Assembly (NCBI GenBank): GCA_030429495.1
Contig: JAUIFH010000010.1
Span: 1-64,000, forward strand
Direction: 5' to 3'
DNA: 64,000 bases
From: Alphaproteobacteria bacterium
GTDB taxonomy: Bacteria > Pseudomonadota > Alphaproteobacteria > Rhodobacterales > Rhodobacteraceae
Numbering within the stretch: position 1 is the first letter of the stretch; the number at the start of each line of letters is the position of its first letter. The translations under genes were made by a program, and so were the position numbers. The notes beneath the pieces were generated by a model, which was not told where the DNA came from, made no database searches, and saw only the letters and a list, made by a program, of their open reading frames with translations. Below, in pieces: positions 32,934-42,506 of this stretch.

Positions 32934-34022
32934 TTACTGCGGGATATCGCCCTTGATGCCTTCGACGTAGAAGTTCATGCCCAGCAGCGTGCCGTCATCG
33001 GACACTTCGCCATCGCCGAGCCATGCAGAGCCGTCCTGCTTGTTCAGCGGGCCGGTGAACGGGTGGTAGGAACCGTTCGCAATGGCGTCGCGGATGGCCT
33101 CCGCTTCGGCCTTCACCTCGGCCGGGATGGCGTCGGTGATTTCGCCGATCAGAACTTCGCCGCCGGGAATGCCTTCCCAGGCATCGACCTGCTCGTAGGA
33201 GCCATCGAGCAGCGCGCCGACGCGCTTGACGTAGTAGGGCGCCCAGTTGTCGATGATCGAGGAGACCCGTGGCGACGGAGAGTATTCCGACATGTCGGAA
33301 GCCTGGCCGAAGCCGATCACGGCGCCGTTTGTCTTCGCGGCTTCCGCCAGCGGCGCGGTCGAGTCGGTGTGGCTTGCGATGACGTCGACTCCCTGTTCGA
33401 TCATCGCCTTGGCGGCGTCGGCCTCTTTCGCCGGGTCGAACCATGTGTAGGCCCAGATCACCGACAGTTCGACATCAGGGTTCACCTTCCGCGCATGGGT
33501 GAAGTAGGAGTTGATGCCCATGATGACTTCTGGGATCGGGAAGGAGGCGATGTAGCCGATCTTGTTCGACTTCGTCATCCGGCCCGCGATCGTGCCCTGT
33601 ACGGCGCGGCCTTCGTAGAAGCGGGCATTGTAGGTCGAGACGTTGGGGTGGTCGCGCTTGTAGCCCGTCGCATGTTCGAACATCACGTTCGGGAACTTGG
33701 CGGCGACCGCGTTGGTCGGGTCCATGTAGCCGAAGGACGTGGTGAAGATGATGTTGCAGCCCGAAAGCGCCATCTGGGTCAGCACACGCTCTGCATCCGC
33801 GCCCTCGGGCACGTTTTCCTGATACGCCGTCTCCACCTTGTCACCGAAGGCTTCCTCGACCGCCAGCAGACCCTGATGGTGCTGGTAGGTCCAGCCGCCG
33901 TCGCCGATCGGGCCGACATAGACGAAACAGGCCTTGGCGCTGTCCATCTGCGCCTGCGCGGCACCGCCGAAGGTAAGCGCCACGCCCATCGCGGCGCTGG
34001 CAAGTAGGGTTCTTCTTTTCAT
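32934..34022 (-). CDS. BMP/PnrA-family ABC transporter substrate-binding protein
   Basis: A 362-residue periplasmic protein with a signal peptide (MKRRTLLASAAMGVALTFGG then AAQAQ cleavage). The body has the BMP-family pattern: VYVGPIGDGGWTYQHHQG, TTSFGYMDPTNAVAAKFPN, IGYIASFPIPEVIMGINSY and ASHTDSTAPLAEA. BMP-family proteins bind nucleosides or purine bases. It is the last gene of an operon with two permeases, an ATPase and xdhABC, so a purine ligand is likely. The ATG is preceded by GGGAG; the longer ORF to 34361 overlaps the permease and is rejected. Confidence 0.93.
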   Translation of the reverse strand: MKRRTLLASAAMGVALTFGGAAQAQMDSAKACFVYVGPIGDGGWTYQHHQGLLAVEEAFGDKVETAYQENVPEGADAERVLTQMALSGCNIIFTTSFGYMDPTNAVAAKFPNVMFEHATGYKRDHPNVSTYNARFYEGRAVQGTIAGRMTKSNKIGYIASFPIPEVIMGINSYFTHARKVNPDVELSVIWAYTWFDPAKEADAAKAMIEQGVDVIASHTDSTAPLAEAAKTNGAVIGFGQASDMSEYSPSPRVSSIIDNWAPYYVKRVGALLDGSYEQVDAWEGIPGGEVLIGEITDAIPAEVKAEAEAIRDAIANGSYHPFTGPLNKQDGSAWLGDGEVSDDGTLLGMNFYVEGIKGDIPQ

Positions 34023-34066
34023 GTTACACTCCCGGTTGGACGGGGCTTCGCCCCTTTGGGTTGGCC

Positions 34067-35008
34067 TCAATGCGAGGCGTGGAAATTCTGGCCGAGGCTT
34101 GCGGGCGCGTTCAGGGATGCGCGGCCGCGGCCAGACGACATGATGACCAGCACGAGGATGGTTATCAGATAGGGCGACATTGCCAAGTACTCGACCGGTA
34201 TCTTGATCGGAAACTCGTTCGAGGCCTGGAGGTTCAGCTGCAGGACGGTGATCCCGCCGAAAAGGTAGGCGCCGACCAGCACGCGCCACGGTCTCCAGCT
34301 GGCGAAGACGACGATGGCGAGAGCGATCCAGCCCGCCCCTGCGGTGATCCCGTCGGTCCATTGCGGCACTCGGACGAGGCTTACGTAAGCGCCGCCGAGG
34401 CCGGCCATCGCGCCGCCGAAGACGATGGCCATCACCCGGATGCGGATCACCTTGTAGCCAAGGGCATGGGCCGCGTCATGGCTTTCACCGACCGCGCGCA
34501 GGATAAGGCCGGCGCGGGTGAACTTCAGCACTGCCCAGACACCCGCGATGATCGCGATGGAGGCATAGACCATCCAGTCGTGCCGGAAGAGGACTCTGCC
34601 GAAGAACGGGATGTCGGCGAGCGGGCCGAATGGGATAGCGCCGGTCGCGGGTGGCTTGATGCCGACATATCCCTGGCCGACGAGGCTGGAAAGACCAAGC
34701 CCGAACAGGGTCAGCGCCAGCCCCGTTGCCACCTGGTTGGCAAGGAAGACCTGGGTCAGAAGGACGAAGATCAGGCTCAGGACCGAGGCTCCGAGGGCCC
34801 CGCCGAGAAAGCCGAGGAACGGGCTCCCGGTTTCGACTGCGGTGATGAAGCCGCAGATCGCGCCCATGATCATCATCCCCTCGACCCCGAGGTTCAGGAC
34901 GCCGGACTTTTCCACGACCAGTTCGCCGATCGCGGCCAGCATGATCGGCACCGAGGCCGCCATGAGCGAGGCGATGAGAACGGAAGGGTTGATGCCATAG
35001 AAGTCCAT
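34067..35008 (-). CDS. BMP-type ABC importer permease 2
   Basis: A 313-residue inner-membrane permease of the branched-chain/nucleoside (BPD_transp_2) family with about eight hydrophobic helices. Motifs include LVVEKSGVLNLGVEGMMIMG and GINPSVLIASLMAASVPIML near the N-terminus. This type pairs with a second, longer permease and a double ATPase, both encoded just upstream. Its ATG overlaps the preceding stop by one base (TGATG), indicating coupled translation. Confidence 0.92.
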   Translation of the reverse strand: MDFYGINPSVLIASLMAASVPIMLAAIGELVVEKSGVLNLGVEGMMIMGAICGFITAVETGSPFLGFLGGALGASVLSLIFVLLTQVFLANQVATGLALTLFGLGLSSLVGQGYVGIKPPATGAIPFGPLADIPFFGRVLFRHDWMVYASIAIIAGVWAVLKFTRAGLILRAVGESHDAAHALGYKVIRIRVMAIVFGGAMAGLGGAYVSLVRVPQWTDGITAGAGWIALAIVVFASWRPWRVLVGAYLFGGITVLQLNLQASNEFPIKIPVEYLAMSPYLITILVLVIMSSGRGRASLNAPASLGQNFHASH

Positions 35009-36099
35009 CAGCGGGCCTCCTTCGCGAAGAGCATGAGCCGGATGCGGTAGTTCGACAGAAGGTCGACCGCGAGAAGAAAGAACAGGAGCATTCCCTGGAA
35101 GGCCTGGATCGCCGCAGACGGCAGGCCGAGCATGAACTGCGCCAGCTCTCCGCCGATATAAGTCAGCGCCATCAGCAGCCCGGCCAGAAGGATGCCGATC
35201 GGGTTGAGCCGGCCGAGGAAGGCCACGATGATCGCGGTGAAGCCGTAACCGACGTTGAAGTCGATGGAGATCTGGCCAGCGGGGCCGGAGACCTCGAACA
35301 CGCCCGCAAGCCCGGCGAGCGCGCCCGAGATCGCCATGCAGAGGACGACCAGCTTGTTGGGGCTGACGCCGGCGAACCGGGCCGCGCGCGGCGCCTGTCC
35401 GGCGAGCTTGATCTGGAAGCCGAGCATATGGCGTTGCAGGAGGATGTAGGACGCGATCACCGCGATGAAGGCCGCGACGACGCCCCAGTGCATGCCGGTC
35501 CCGGCGAACAGTTCGTGGTTCGCGGCCGCGTCGTATTGCGACAGGTTGCGCGATCCGGGAAAGCCGCCGCCTTCGGGGTTGCGAAGCAGGCCAAGCGACA
35601 TCGAGGCAAGGATATTCTCAGCCACGTAGACGAGGAGCAGCGAGACGAGAATTTCGTTCGTGCTGAACCGCGTCTTCAGGATTGCCGGGATCATCGCCCA
35701 GAGAAGCCCACCCGCCGCCCCCGCGATCACCATCAGCGGGAAGATGTAGAAGGCATCCAGCGGATAAAAGGCAAGGCCGACACCGGCGCCGAAGATCGCG
35801 CCCATGATGTATTGCCCCTCGGCGCCGATGTTCCAGATGCCGGCGCGGAAGCCCAGGGACAGGCCGATCGCGATCAGGATCAGCGGTCCGGCCTTCACCA
35901 GAAGCTGCGGCCGCGAATAGGCCGCGAACTGTTCGTTGAACAACGGGTCCCAGAAGATCGTGCGGATCGCCTCGAACGGGTTCTTGCCGAGGACGGCGAA
36001 CATGATGCTGCCGGCGATCATGGTCAGCACCACCGCAAGGAACGGCGTGCCCCAGGCCCAGAACTTGGAAGGGGTTGGGCGTTTCTCAAGGATGAACAT
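35008..36099 (-). CDS. BMP-type ABC importer permease 1
   Basis: A 363-residue inner-membrane permease with about ten hydrophobic helices. Family signatures include GLSLGFRAGIWNIGAEGQYIM (the second-permease EAA-like loop, given in part as GFRAGIWNIGAEGQ) and FSTNEILVSLLLVYVAENIL. The ATG chosen (36099) follows GGAGGTG and overlaps the ATPase end by 14 bases; the ORF could begin 7 codons earlier. It forms the transmembrane pore with the 34067-35008 permease. Confidence 0.92.
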   Translation of the reverse strand: MFILEKRPTPSKFWAWGTPFLAVVLTMIAGSIMFAVLGKNPFEAIRTIFWDPLFNEQFAAYSRPQLLVKAGPLILIAIGLSLGFRAGIWNIGAEGQYIMGAIFGAGVGLAFYPLDAFYIFPLMVIAGAAGGLLWAMIPAILKTRFSTNEILVSLLLVYVAENILASMSLGLLRNPEGGGFPGSRNLSQYDAAANHELFAGTGMHWGVVAAFIAVIASYILLQRHMLGFQIKLAGQAPRAARFAGVSPNKLVVLCMAISGALAGLAGVFEVSGPAGQISIDFNVGYGFTAIIVAFLGRLNPIGILLAGLLMALTYIGGELAQFMLGLPSAAIQAFQGMLLFFLLAVDLLSNYRIRLMLFAKEAR

Positions 36100-37624
36100 G
36101 GTGGGGCACCTCCGCGTCATGCATGCCGTGCGCCCCGCCGAGCATCAGGCCGATCTGGTCGATGGTCAGTCCCTGCGTCGGGACCGGTTCCGAAAGCCGT
36201 CCTTCGTTCAGCGCGGCGAAGCGATCGGCGATTTCCATGATCTCGTCGATGTCCTGGCTGATCACCACGACAGCAGCGCCCGCCGCCGCGCGGTTCAGAA
36301 GCGCCTGGCGGATGAAGGCCGCCGCGGCAGCGTCGACGCCCCAGGTCGGCTGGTTCACGATGATCACTTCGGGTTCCTGCATGATCTCGCGGCCAAGCAC
36401 GAATTTCTGCAGGTTCCCGCCCGAGAGCGCGCGGGCCGCCGTGCCGATGCCCGGCGTGCGGACGTCGAATGTCTTCACGACCCCTTCGGCATAGTCGCGC
36501 GTCCCCTGCCAGTCGATGAACCCTCTCCGGGTCAGGTTCTTGCGAACCGAGGCAGAGAGAAGTGCGTTTTCCATCAGCGACATGTCTGGCGCCGCCGCGT
36601 GGCCAAGCCGTTCCTCCGGCGCCGTGCAGACGCCGTCGCGCCGCCTCTCGTTCGGGCCAAGATGCCCGATTCCGCGGCCGTGAATGCGGACAGTTTCGGC
36701 CGGGGTGCGGATTTCACCTGACAGCGCCAGCAAGAGTTCGTCCTGCCCGTTTCCGGCGACTCCACCGATTCCGAGCACTTCCCCCTGCCGCACCTCGAAC
36801 CCGACGCCCTTGAGGCTGGTGCCGAAGGCGCTGGGGCTCGCGACCGACAGGTCTGTCACGGTCAGTGCCACCGGCCCCGGCTCGGTCGCCGCGCGTTCCG
36901 GCGCGTTCAGCGTGGCGCCGACCATCATCTCGGCCATCTCGCGCGCCGATTGTTCGCGCGGCGTACAGGTGCCGACCACCTTGCCGCGGCGCAGGATCGT
37001 CGCCTCGTCGCACAGGGCTTTGATCTCTTCCAGCTTGTGGCTGATGTAGAGGATCGACGTCCCCTCGGCAGCCAGCTTTCTCAGCGTGTGAAAGAGGATT
37101 TCGACTTCCTGCGGCGTCAGAACACTGGTCGGTTCGTCCATGATCAGAAGCTTGGGGTCCTGAAGCAGACAGCGGATGATCTCCACCCGCTGACGCTCTC
37201 CGGCCGACAGATCGCCCACCAGCCGAGACGGGTCGAGCGGCAGGCCATAGCTTTCCGACACTTCGCGAATCCGCGACGCCAGCTCGCGCATCGGCGGCGG
37301 GTTATCCATGCCGAGCGCGACGTTTTCAGCCACGTTCAGCGCGTCGAACAGGCTGAAATGCTGGAATACCATGGCGACGCCCAGCGACCGGGCCTCGCGC
37401 GGTTCGGATGGCGCGTATCCCTCGCGGCGGAAGGCCATCTTCCCCTCGTCGGGCTTCACCAGTCCGTAGATCATCTTGACCAGCGTCGACTTGCCCGCGC
37501 CGTTCTCGCCCAAAAGCGCGTGAACCTCGCCCTCGCCGATCCGGAACGACACGTCGTCGTTCGCCTTAACACCCGGATAAGACTTGCTTATCCCCTCGAT
37601 GCTCAGCAGTGTTTCCCTCGTCAT
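36086..37624 (-). CDS. Double-domain ABC importer ATPase (nucleoside/purine type)
   Basis: A 512-residue ATPase with two nucleotide-binding domains in tandem. Domain 1 has Walker A GENGAGKST, signature LSAGERQRVEI and Walker B LLIMDEPTSVLTP. Domain 2 has a degenerate Walker A (GVAGNGQDELL), signature LSGGNLQKFVLGREI and a Walker B variant IIVNQPTWGVD. This unequal arrangement is normal for the sugar/nucleoside importer family (RbsA, YufO). The start overlaps the xdhC stop by 4 bases (ATGA). Confidence 0.95.
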   Translation of the reverse strand: MTRETLLSIEGISKSYPGVKANDDVSFRIGEGEVHALLGENGAGKSTLVKMIYGLVKPDEGKMAFRREGYAPSEPREARSLGVAMVFQHFSLFDALNVAENVALGMDNPPPMRELASRIREVSESYGLPLDPSRLVGDLSAGERQRVEIIRCLLQDPKLLIMDEPTSVLTPQEVEILFHTLRKLAAEGTSILYISHKLEEIKALCDEATILRRGKVVGTCTPREQSAREMAEMMVGATLNAPERAATEPGPVALTVTDLSVASPSAFGTSLKGVGFEVRQGEVLGIGGVAGNGQDELLLALSGEIRTPAETVRIHGRGIGHLGPNERRRDGVCTAPEERLGHAAAPDMSLMENALLSASVRKNLTRRGFIDWQGTRDYAEGVVKTFDVRTPGIGTAARALSGGNLQKFVLGREIMQEPEVIIVNQPTWGVDAAAAAFIRQALLNRAAAGAAVVVISQDIDEIMEIADRFAALNEGRLSEPVPTQGLTIDQIGLMLGGAHGMHDAEVPHHVHP

Positions 37625-38571
37625 CCCGCGCGTTCCTTATGTGTCTGGTCTGCGGTTTCCGCCTTCATTAGTTCGACCGCGACGCCGACGGCAATTGCCT
37701 GCGGGTGCTTGCCAAGGCCCGGGTCGCCGATCGGGCAGCGAATGCGCAAAATTCGGGCATCGGGATGGCCCAGTGCCTGTAGCCGCGACCGGAACCGTGC
37801 CCATTTCGTCGCCGAGCCGATCAATCCCACGGCACCGAAACCGTGACCCAGCAGCCGATGGCAGATCTCCAGATCGAAGGCGTGCGAGAAGGTCAGGACC
37901 AGATGTTCGGCATGGGCAGGGGCCTCGGCCACAAGATCGGCCGGGTTGGCGGCGATCTTCCGCACGACGCCCTCCGGCACCTCCGGGAAGCGCGCCGCAT
38001 CGGTGTCGATCCAGGTCAGGCGCAGGCCGGGAAGGGGGGCGAGAACGCCCACCAGCGCCCGGCCGACATGGCCCGCGCCCCAGATCCAGATCTCACGCGT
38101 GGGCGCGGTGACAGGCTCCACCATCCAGCCATGCAGGATGCGCGGCACGGGCCGGAAGCCCTCACCGCGTGCGCGGTTGAGGATGCGGCGTACGGAAAGC
38201 GGCATGTCACCCGTCGTGCCGGGCAGGGCGCGCGCCAGAATGCTGGCATCGCCAAGGGTGGCTAGCCTTTCGGCGTTCCAGACCTCGGACAAGAGCACGA
38301 CCGCGCCGCCGCAGCACTGGTTCAGCGCCGGGCCGAGCGGCATCCGGTCGAGCCGGTCGGGCCTGCCTTCGGCCAACATGGCCCGCGCCCTGTCCGCAGC
38401 TTCATATTCCAGCGCGCCGCCGCCGATCGTGCCCGACTGGCCCTCGGACCAGACAAGCATCGCGGCTCCCGCCTCGCGCGGGGCGGAGCCCTTGATCTCG
38501 GCGACGACCACCCGCACCACGGCGCCGTGTTCGGCTACCGAGCGGATCAGCGCTTCACAGTCGAAGCTCAT
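37621..38571 (-). CDS. xdhC: Xanthine dehydrogenase accessory protein XdhC
   Basis: A 316-residue XdhC/CoxI-family protein. XdhC binds molybdenum cofactor, helps sulfurate it and inserts it into XdhB. The N-terminal region has VVVAEIKGSAPREAGAAMLV and GTIGGGALEYEA. The C-terminal half is Rossmann-like (IWIWGAGHVGRALVGVLAP). It overlaps xdhB and the ABC ATPase by 4 bases each, so it is in the middle of a coupled operon. Confidence 0.93.
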   Translation of the reverse strand: MSFDCEALIRSVAEHGAVVRVVVAEIKGSAPREAGAAMLVWSEGQSGTIGGGALEYEAADRARAMLAEGRPDRLDRMPLGPALNQCCGGAVVLLSEVWNAERLATLGDASILARALPGTTGDMPLSVRRILNRARGEGFRPVPRILHGWMVEPVTAPTREIWIWGAGHVGRALVGVLAPLPGLRLTWIDTDAARFPEVPEGVVRKIAANPADLVAEAPAHAEHLVLTFSHAFDLEICHRLLGHGFGAVGLIGSATKWARFRSRLQALGHPDARILRIRCPIGDPGLGKHPQAIAVGVAVELMKAETADQTHKERAG

Positions 38572-40883
38572 TGCCCCGTCCCCCGGGCGCGTTTGACCGC
38601 CGCCAGCACTGCCTCGGCGGTCGCGGGGGCCTGAAGGTCAGGGTAGTTCGGGCCACAGGCGGCGCAGGCATCAGAGAGCGCCGAGAAGACCGAAATCCCG
38701 TGCATGAAGGGTGGTTCACCCACGGCCTTCGAACGGTAGATCGTGTCCTCGCGGTTTTCCCCGTCCCAGAGCGAAACATTGAAGATGCGCGGCCGGTCGG
38801 AGCAGGCGGGGATCTTGTAGGTCGAGGGCGCATGGGTGCGAAGCCGCCCCTTGTCGTCCCAGACCAGTTCCTCGGTCGTGAGCCAGCCCGCGCCCTGCAC
38901 ATAGGCCCCTTCCACCTGCCCGATATCAAGGGCAGGGTTCAGGCTCGCGCCCGCATCATGCAGGATATCGGCGCGAAGGATGCGGTTCTCACCCGTCAGC
39001 GTGTCGATCACGACCTCGCTCACGGCCGCGCCGTAGGAGAAGTAGTAGAAGGGCCGCCCGCGTCCGGCGACACGGTCCCAGGTGATCTTGGGCGTGGCGT
39101 AGAAGCCGGTGGACGAAAGGCTGACGCGGCCCATGTAGCAGCGGGACGCGGCCTCGGCGAATGTCATCTCATCGCCGCCGACAAAGACCTTGCCCTCTTC
39201 GAAATGCACCTTCGCAGGCACCGTCTGATGCTCGCGCGCCAGGAACTCGGCCATCCGGTCGCGGATCGTGTCGCAGGCGGCCTTGACCGCCATGCCGTTC
39301 AGATCCGACCCGGACGAGGCCGCCGTGGCCGAGGTATTGGGTACCTTGGCGGTATCGGTCGCGGTGATGGCGATGGCCCCGACATCGACGCCGAAGGATG
39401 CGGCCGCAACCTGGCTAACCTTTCGGAAGAGGCCCTGACCCATCTCGGTCCCGCCATGGTTCAGATGGATTGATCCATCCGAATAGACATGCACCAGCGC
39501 ACCCGCCTGATTGAGATGGGTGAGCGTGAAGGAGATCCCGAACTTCACCGGGGTCAGCGAGAGGCCCTTCTTCAGGATCGCATTTTCGGCGTTCCACTTC
39601 GCAATCGCCGCCTTGCGGTCGGCAAAGGCGCTCGACGCTTCCAGCTTTGCCACGAGCCCGTTCAGGATGAAGTCCTCGACCTCCATATGGTAGGGGGTCG
39701 TCTGCTTCTTCTTGGCCGAAATACTCCCGCCGGAGGCGTCCGGCATATCGGCATAGAAATTCGCCTTGCGGACGGCGAGCGGTTCGAGCCCGAGCTGATG
39801 GGCGATATGGTCCATCGCGCGTTCTATCCCCAGCATCCCCTGCGGCCCGCCGAAGCCGCGATAGGCGGTGGCGGACTGGGTGTTGGTCTTCAGCCGGTGG
39901 CTTTCGATGCGGACATGTTCAAGGTTATAGGCATTGTCGGAATGCAGCATCGCCCGGTCGGCGACCGGCAGGGAAAGGTCCATGGCCCAGCCGCAGCGGG
40001 CGAGTTGCAGGAACTCGATGCCAAGAATGCGGCCCGTGTCGTCCACGCCCGCCCGGTATTCGATGCGGAAGTCGTGACGCTTGCCGGTGATGACCATGTC
40101 GTCGTCGCGGTCATAGCGCATCTTGGCGGGCCGCCCGAGCAACCGTGCGACAAGCGCACAGGAAACCGCCAGCGCATTGCCCTGGCTTTCCTTGCCGCCA
40201 AAGCCGCCGCCCATTCGGCGGATTTCGACCCGCACGGCGTTCATCGGAAGGCCGATCGCCTCGGCCACCTTGTGCTGGATCTCGGTCGGGTGCTGGGTCG
40301 AGGACTGGACGATGACACCGCCCTCGGCGGGCATCGCGAGGGCTGCCTGACCTTCCAGATAGAAGTGTTCCTGACCGCCCATCTCGAACCGGCCCTCGAC
40401 CACGCGGGGTGCGTCCGCGATGGCCTTGGCTGCATCGCCCTTGGTCCAGATGACGGGTCCGCCTTCGAACCGGCTTCCCGCAGCCATCGCCTGGTCGACT
40501 GTGAGAAGTGCGGGCAGTTCCCGATACTCGATCTTGCCCAGCCGCGCCGCCTTCCGCGCCGCGAGATGGCTTTCCGCGATGACGAGAAAGATCGGCTGGC
40601 CGACATAGTGGACAGTGCCGGTTGCCAGCAGGGGTTCGTCATGGATCGAGGGCGAGACATCGTTGGCGAAGGGCAGGTCCTCTGCCGTCCAGACCGCGAT
40701 CACGCCTGGCGCGGAACGCACCGCCGAGAGGTCCAGCGACGTGATCTCGCCATGCGCCACGGTCGACAGGCCGAAGGCCAGATGCGCGGTGTTCGCCGGC
40801 AGCGGAACATCGTCGATGTAGCGGGCTACGCCGGTGACGTGGAACTGGCCTGAATCGTGGGTGATCGGTTTCGCGACGCTCAT
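38568..40883 (-). CDS. xdhB: Xanthine dehydrogenase large subunit (molybdopterin-binding)
   Basis: A 771-residue Mo-cofactor subunit of xanthine dehydrogenase. It has [15 protein letters not shown] (Moco loop), [11 protein letters not shown] and, near the end, [13 protein letters not shown], whose Glu is the catalytic base. It converts hypoxanthine to xanthine and xanthine to urate with XdhA. Residues near 385-400 ([12 protein letters not shown]) are encoded by an in-frame copy of the dispersed repeat that occurs between genes elsewhere in this window. Overlaps of 4 bases with both neighbours. Confidence 0.95.
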   Translation of the reverse strand: MSVAKPITHDSGQFHVTGVARYIDDVPLPANTAHLAFGLSTVAHGEITSLDLSAVRSAPGVIAVWTAEDLPFANDVSPSIHDEPLLATGTVHYVGQPIFLVIAESHLAARKAARLGKIEYRELPALLTVDQAMAAGSRFEGGPVIWTKGDAAKAIADAPRVVEGRFEMGGQEHFYLEGQAALAMPAEGGVIVQSSTQHPTEIQHKVAEAIGLPMNAVRVEIRRMGGGFGGKESQGNALAVSCALVARLLGRPAKMRYDRDDDMVITGKRHDFRIEYRAGVDDTGRILGIEFLQLARCGWAMDLSLPVADRAMLHSDNAYNLEHVRIESHRLKTNTQSATAYRGFGGPQGMLGIERAMDHIAHQLGLEPLAVRKANFYADMPDASGGSISAKKKQTTPYHMEVEDFILNGLVAKLEASSAFADRKAAIAKWNAENAILKKGLSLTPVKFGISFTLTHLNQAGALVHVYSDGSIHLNHGGTEMGQGLFRKVSQVAAASFGVDVGAIAITATDTAKVPNTSATAASSGSDLNGMAVKAACDTIRDRMAEFLAREHQTVPAKVHFEEGKVFVGGDEMTFAEAASRCYMGRVSLSSTGFYATPKITWDRVAGRGRPFYYFSYGAAVSEVVIDTLTGENRILRADILHDAGASLNPALDIGQVEGAYVQGAGWLTTEELVWDDKGRLRTHAPSTYKIPACSDRPRIFNVSLWDGENREDTIYRSKAVGEPPFMHGISVFSALSDACAACGPNYPDLQAPATAEAVLAAVKRARGTGQ
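39701..39740 (-). repeat. Dispersed short repeat, copy 3, inside xdhB
   Basis: On the minus strand it reads GCCTCCGGCGGGAGTATTT, then CGGCCAAGAAGAAGCAG. Over about 34 bases it matches copy 1 except for one base. It lies in frame within xdhB and encodes [11 protein letters not shown]. The reading frame stays open on both sides. Confidence 0.75.
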
Positions 40884-42244
40884 GATGTCACCTCCAGCAC
40901 CGAGACGGGTGATCCCTCGCGTTCATGGAAATAGCGCCGCAACATGTTCTGTGCCGCTTCGAGCCGATAGCTTGCGGAGGCACGCATATCCGTCATCGGC
41001 GTGAAGTCCGTCGCGAAGGCCGGCAGGGCGGCCTCGACCGTCGCGGACGTCCAGTCGCGGCCGGTAAGCGCGGCTTCGACCGCGGTTGCCCGTTTCGGAA
41101 TGCCCGCCATGCCGCCGAAGGCAATGCGTGCCCTGGTGACCTTGCCGTCTTCAACCGCGATGCTGAAGCAGCCGCAGACGGCCGAGATGTCCTGGTCGAA
41201 CCGCTTGGAGAGCTTGTAGCAGGCAAGCGCCGGGACCGTCTCCGGAATCGTCACCGCGGTGACGAACTCTCCCTTGGCGCGGTCTTGCTTGCCGTAGTCG
41301 AGGAAGAAGTCCTCCAGCGCCATCTTCCGCCGGACATGGCCCATGCGCAGATGCAGCACGGCCCCCATAGCGATCAGCGCCGGAGGCGCGTCGCCGATGG
41401 GCGATCCGTTGGCGATATTGCCGCCGATCGTGGCCGCGCCGCGCACCTGCTCGGATGCAAAGCGGCGCAGAAGCTCGGCCAAGGCCGGGTGCGGGTCCTC
41501 CATCGCCCGGCGCAAGGTGGCTATGGTCACGCCCGCGCCGACGCGCCAGCCGCCGTCCACCTTCTCGATTTCCTGAAGGTCCCGGCAGGCGTGAAGGAAC
41601 GCGATCTCGGGCAGCTCGCGCAGTTGCTTTGTCACCCAGAGCCCGACATCCGTCGCCCCCGCGACGAGCACTGCGTCGGGATGTGTGGCGTACCAGGCCG
41701 CAAGCTCGTCGGACGAGGCGGGTGCGTAGGGTGCGGGGCCGCCGGCGCGCTCCGGCGCGTCGTCGATCCAGCGTGGAACCGGAGCCTTCGCCGCGGCCTC
41801 TGCCGCGCGGATGATCGGTGCGTAGCCGGTGCAGCGGCAGAGATTGCCGGCAAGCTGATCGTCATGATCGGTCGCGCCGTTCTTCTGCGCGACGGCCATC
41901 GACATGACGAAACCCGGCGTGCAGAAGCCGCACTGGCTGCCATGATGTTCGACCATCGCGGCCTGGACAGGATGCAATTCGCCTTTTGGACCGGTCAGGC
42001 CTTCAACGGTGCGTACGGCCTTGCCGTGCAGCTGCGGCAGGAACAGGATGCAGGAATTGAGGGCGCGCGTGCCCTGCTCGTCGGTCACCATGACCGTGCA
42101 GGCGCCGCAATCGCCTTCGTTGCAGCCTTCCTTCGTGCCGGTGAGGCCGCAGCCTTCGCGCAGCCAGTCCAGAAGTGTCCGGGTCGGGCTGTCGCCCGAA
42201 ACCGTCACAGGCGTTCCGTTCAGCAGAAACGCTATATCGTTCAT
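40880..42244 (-). CDS. xdhA: Xanthine dehydrogenase small subunit (2Fe-2S / FAD)
   Basis: A 454-residue subunit carrying two iron-sulfur clusters and FAD. The plant-type cluster ligands are in [14 protein letters not shown]. The second cluster is in [13 protein letters not shown] and NLCRCTGY. The FAD domain has [11 protein letters not shown] and [20 protein letters not shown]. It passes electrons from XdhB to NAD. The ATG at 42244 begins the ferredoxin fold directly; an upstream extension to 42451 contains non-coding-like sequence. First gene of the seven-gene operon. Confidence 0.95.
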   Translation of the reverse strand: MNDIAFLLNGTPVTVSGDSPTRTLLDWLREGCGLTGTKEGCNEGDCGACTVMVTDEQGTRALNSCILFLPQLHGKAVRTVEGLTGPKGELHPVQAAMVEHHGSQCGFCTPGFVMSMAVAQKNGATDHDDQLAGNLCRCTGYAPIIRAAEAAAKAPVPRWIDDAPERAGGPAPYAPASSDELAAWYATHPDAVLVAGATDVGLWVTKQLRELPEIAFLHACRDLQEIEKVDGGWRVGAGVTIATLRRAMEDPHPALAELLRRFASEQVRGAATIGGNIANGSPIGDAPPALIAMGAVLHLRMGHVRRKMALEDFFLDYGKQDRAKGEFVTAVTIPETVPALACYKLSKRFDQDISAVCGCFSIAVEDGKVTRARIAFGGMAGIPKRATAVEAALTGRDWTSATVEAALPAFATDFTPMTDMRASASYRLEAAQNMLRRYFHEREGSPVSVLEVTS

Positions 42245-42399
42245 CGAATGAACCCGCCGCCTTCTCTTCTCCCCGGTAGTTGCGCCCCCGCCCGATGCGG
42301 CGTAAAGCGGGGTTGCGCGCCGTCTCCCGCATGCATGAAGCGCCCATCCCGGTCGCAAGGCAAGATAAACTTCTCTCAGATTCCGTTGAGCAGTTTCTT

Positions 42400-42415
42400 G
42401 ATTTTCGAGAAAATC
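42400..42415. promoter_or_regulatory. Palindrome in the xdhA / DUF6544 divergent gap
   Basis: GATTTTCGAGAAAATC is a perfect 16-base palindrome in the 262-base gap between xdhA (minus) and the DUF6544-like gene (plus). It lies 156 bases before xdhA and 92 before the other gene. The gap is more AT-rich than its surroundings (42361-42420), as expected for promoters. The regulator is unknown; LysR and MarR proteins control xdh genes elsewhere. Confidence 0.4.
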
Positions 42416-42506
42416 GCGAGAATCCGCGGAACAGTCACGCGTCGCTGGCATTGCGCTGGCCGCATCGTCATAATCGATAGCGGGTGGAGTTGGCGCCGGG
42501 GAGGGA

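Noticed and set aside
32823-34361. N-terminal extension of the BMP binding protein to 34361
   Set aside because: The extra region overlaps the permease gene and is not a signal peptide; the ATG at 34022 starts one and has GGGAG upstream.
15163-39740. CRISPR array or clustered repeats
   Set aside because: The three repeat copies are 1.6 and 23 kb apart with no regular spacing and no cas genes.
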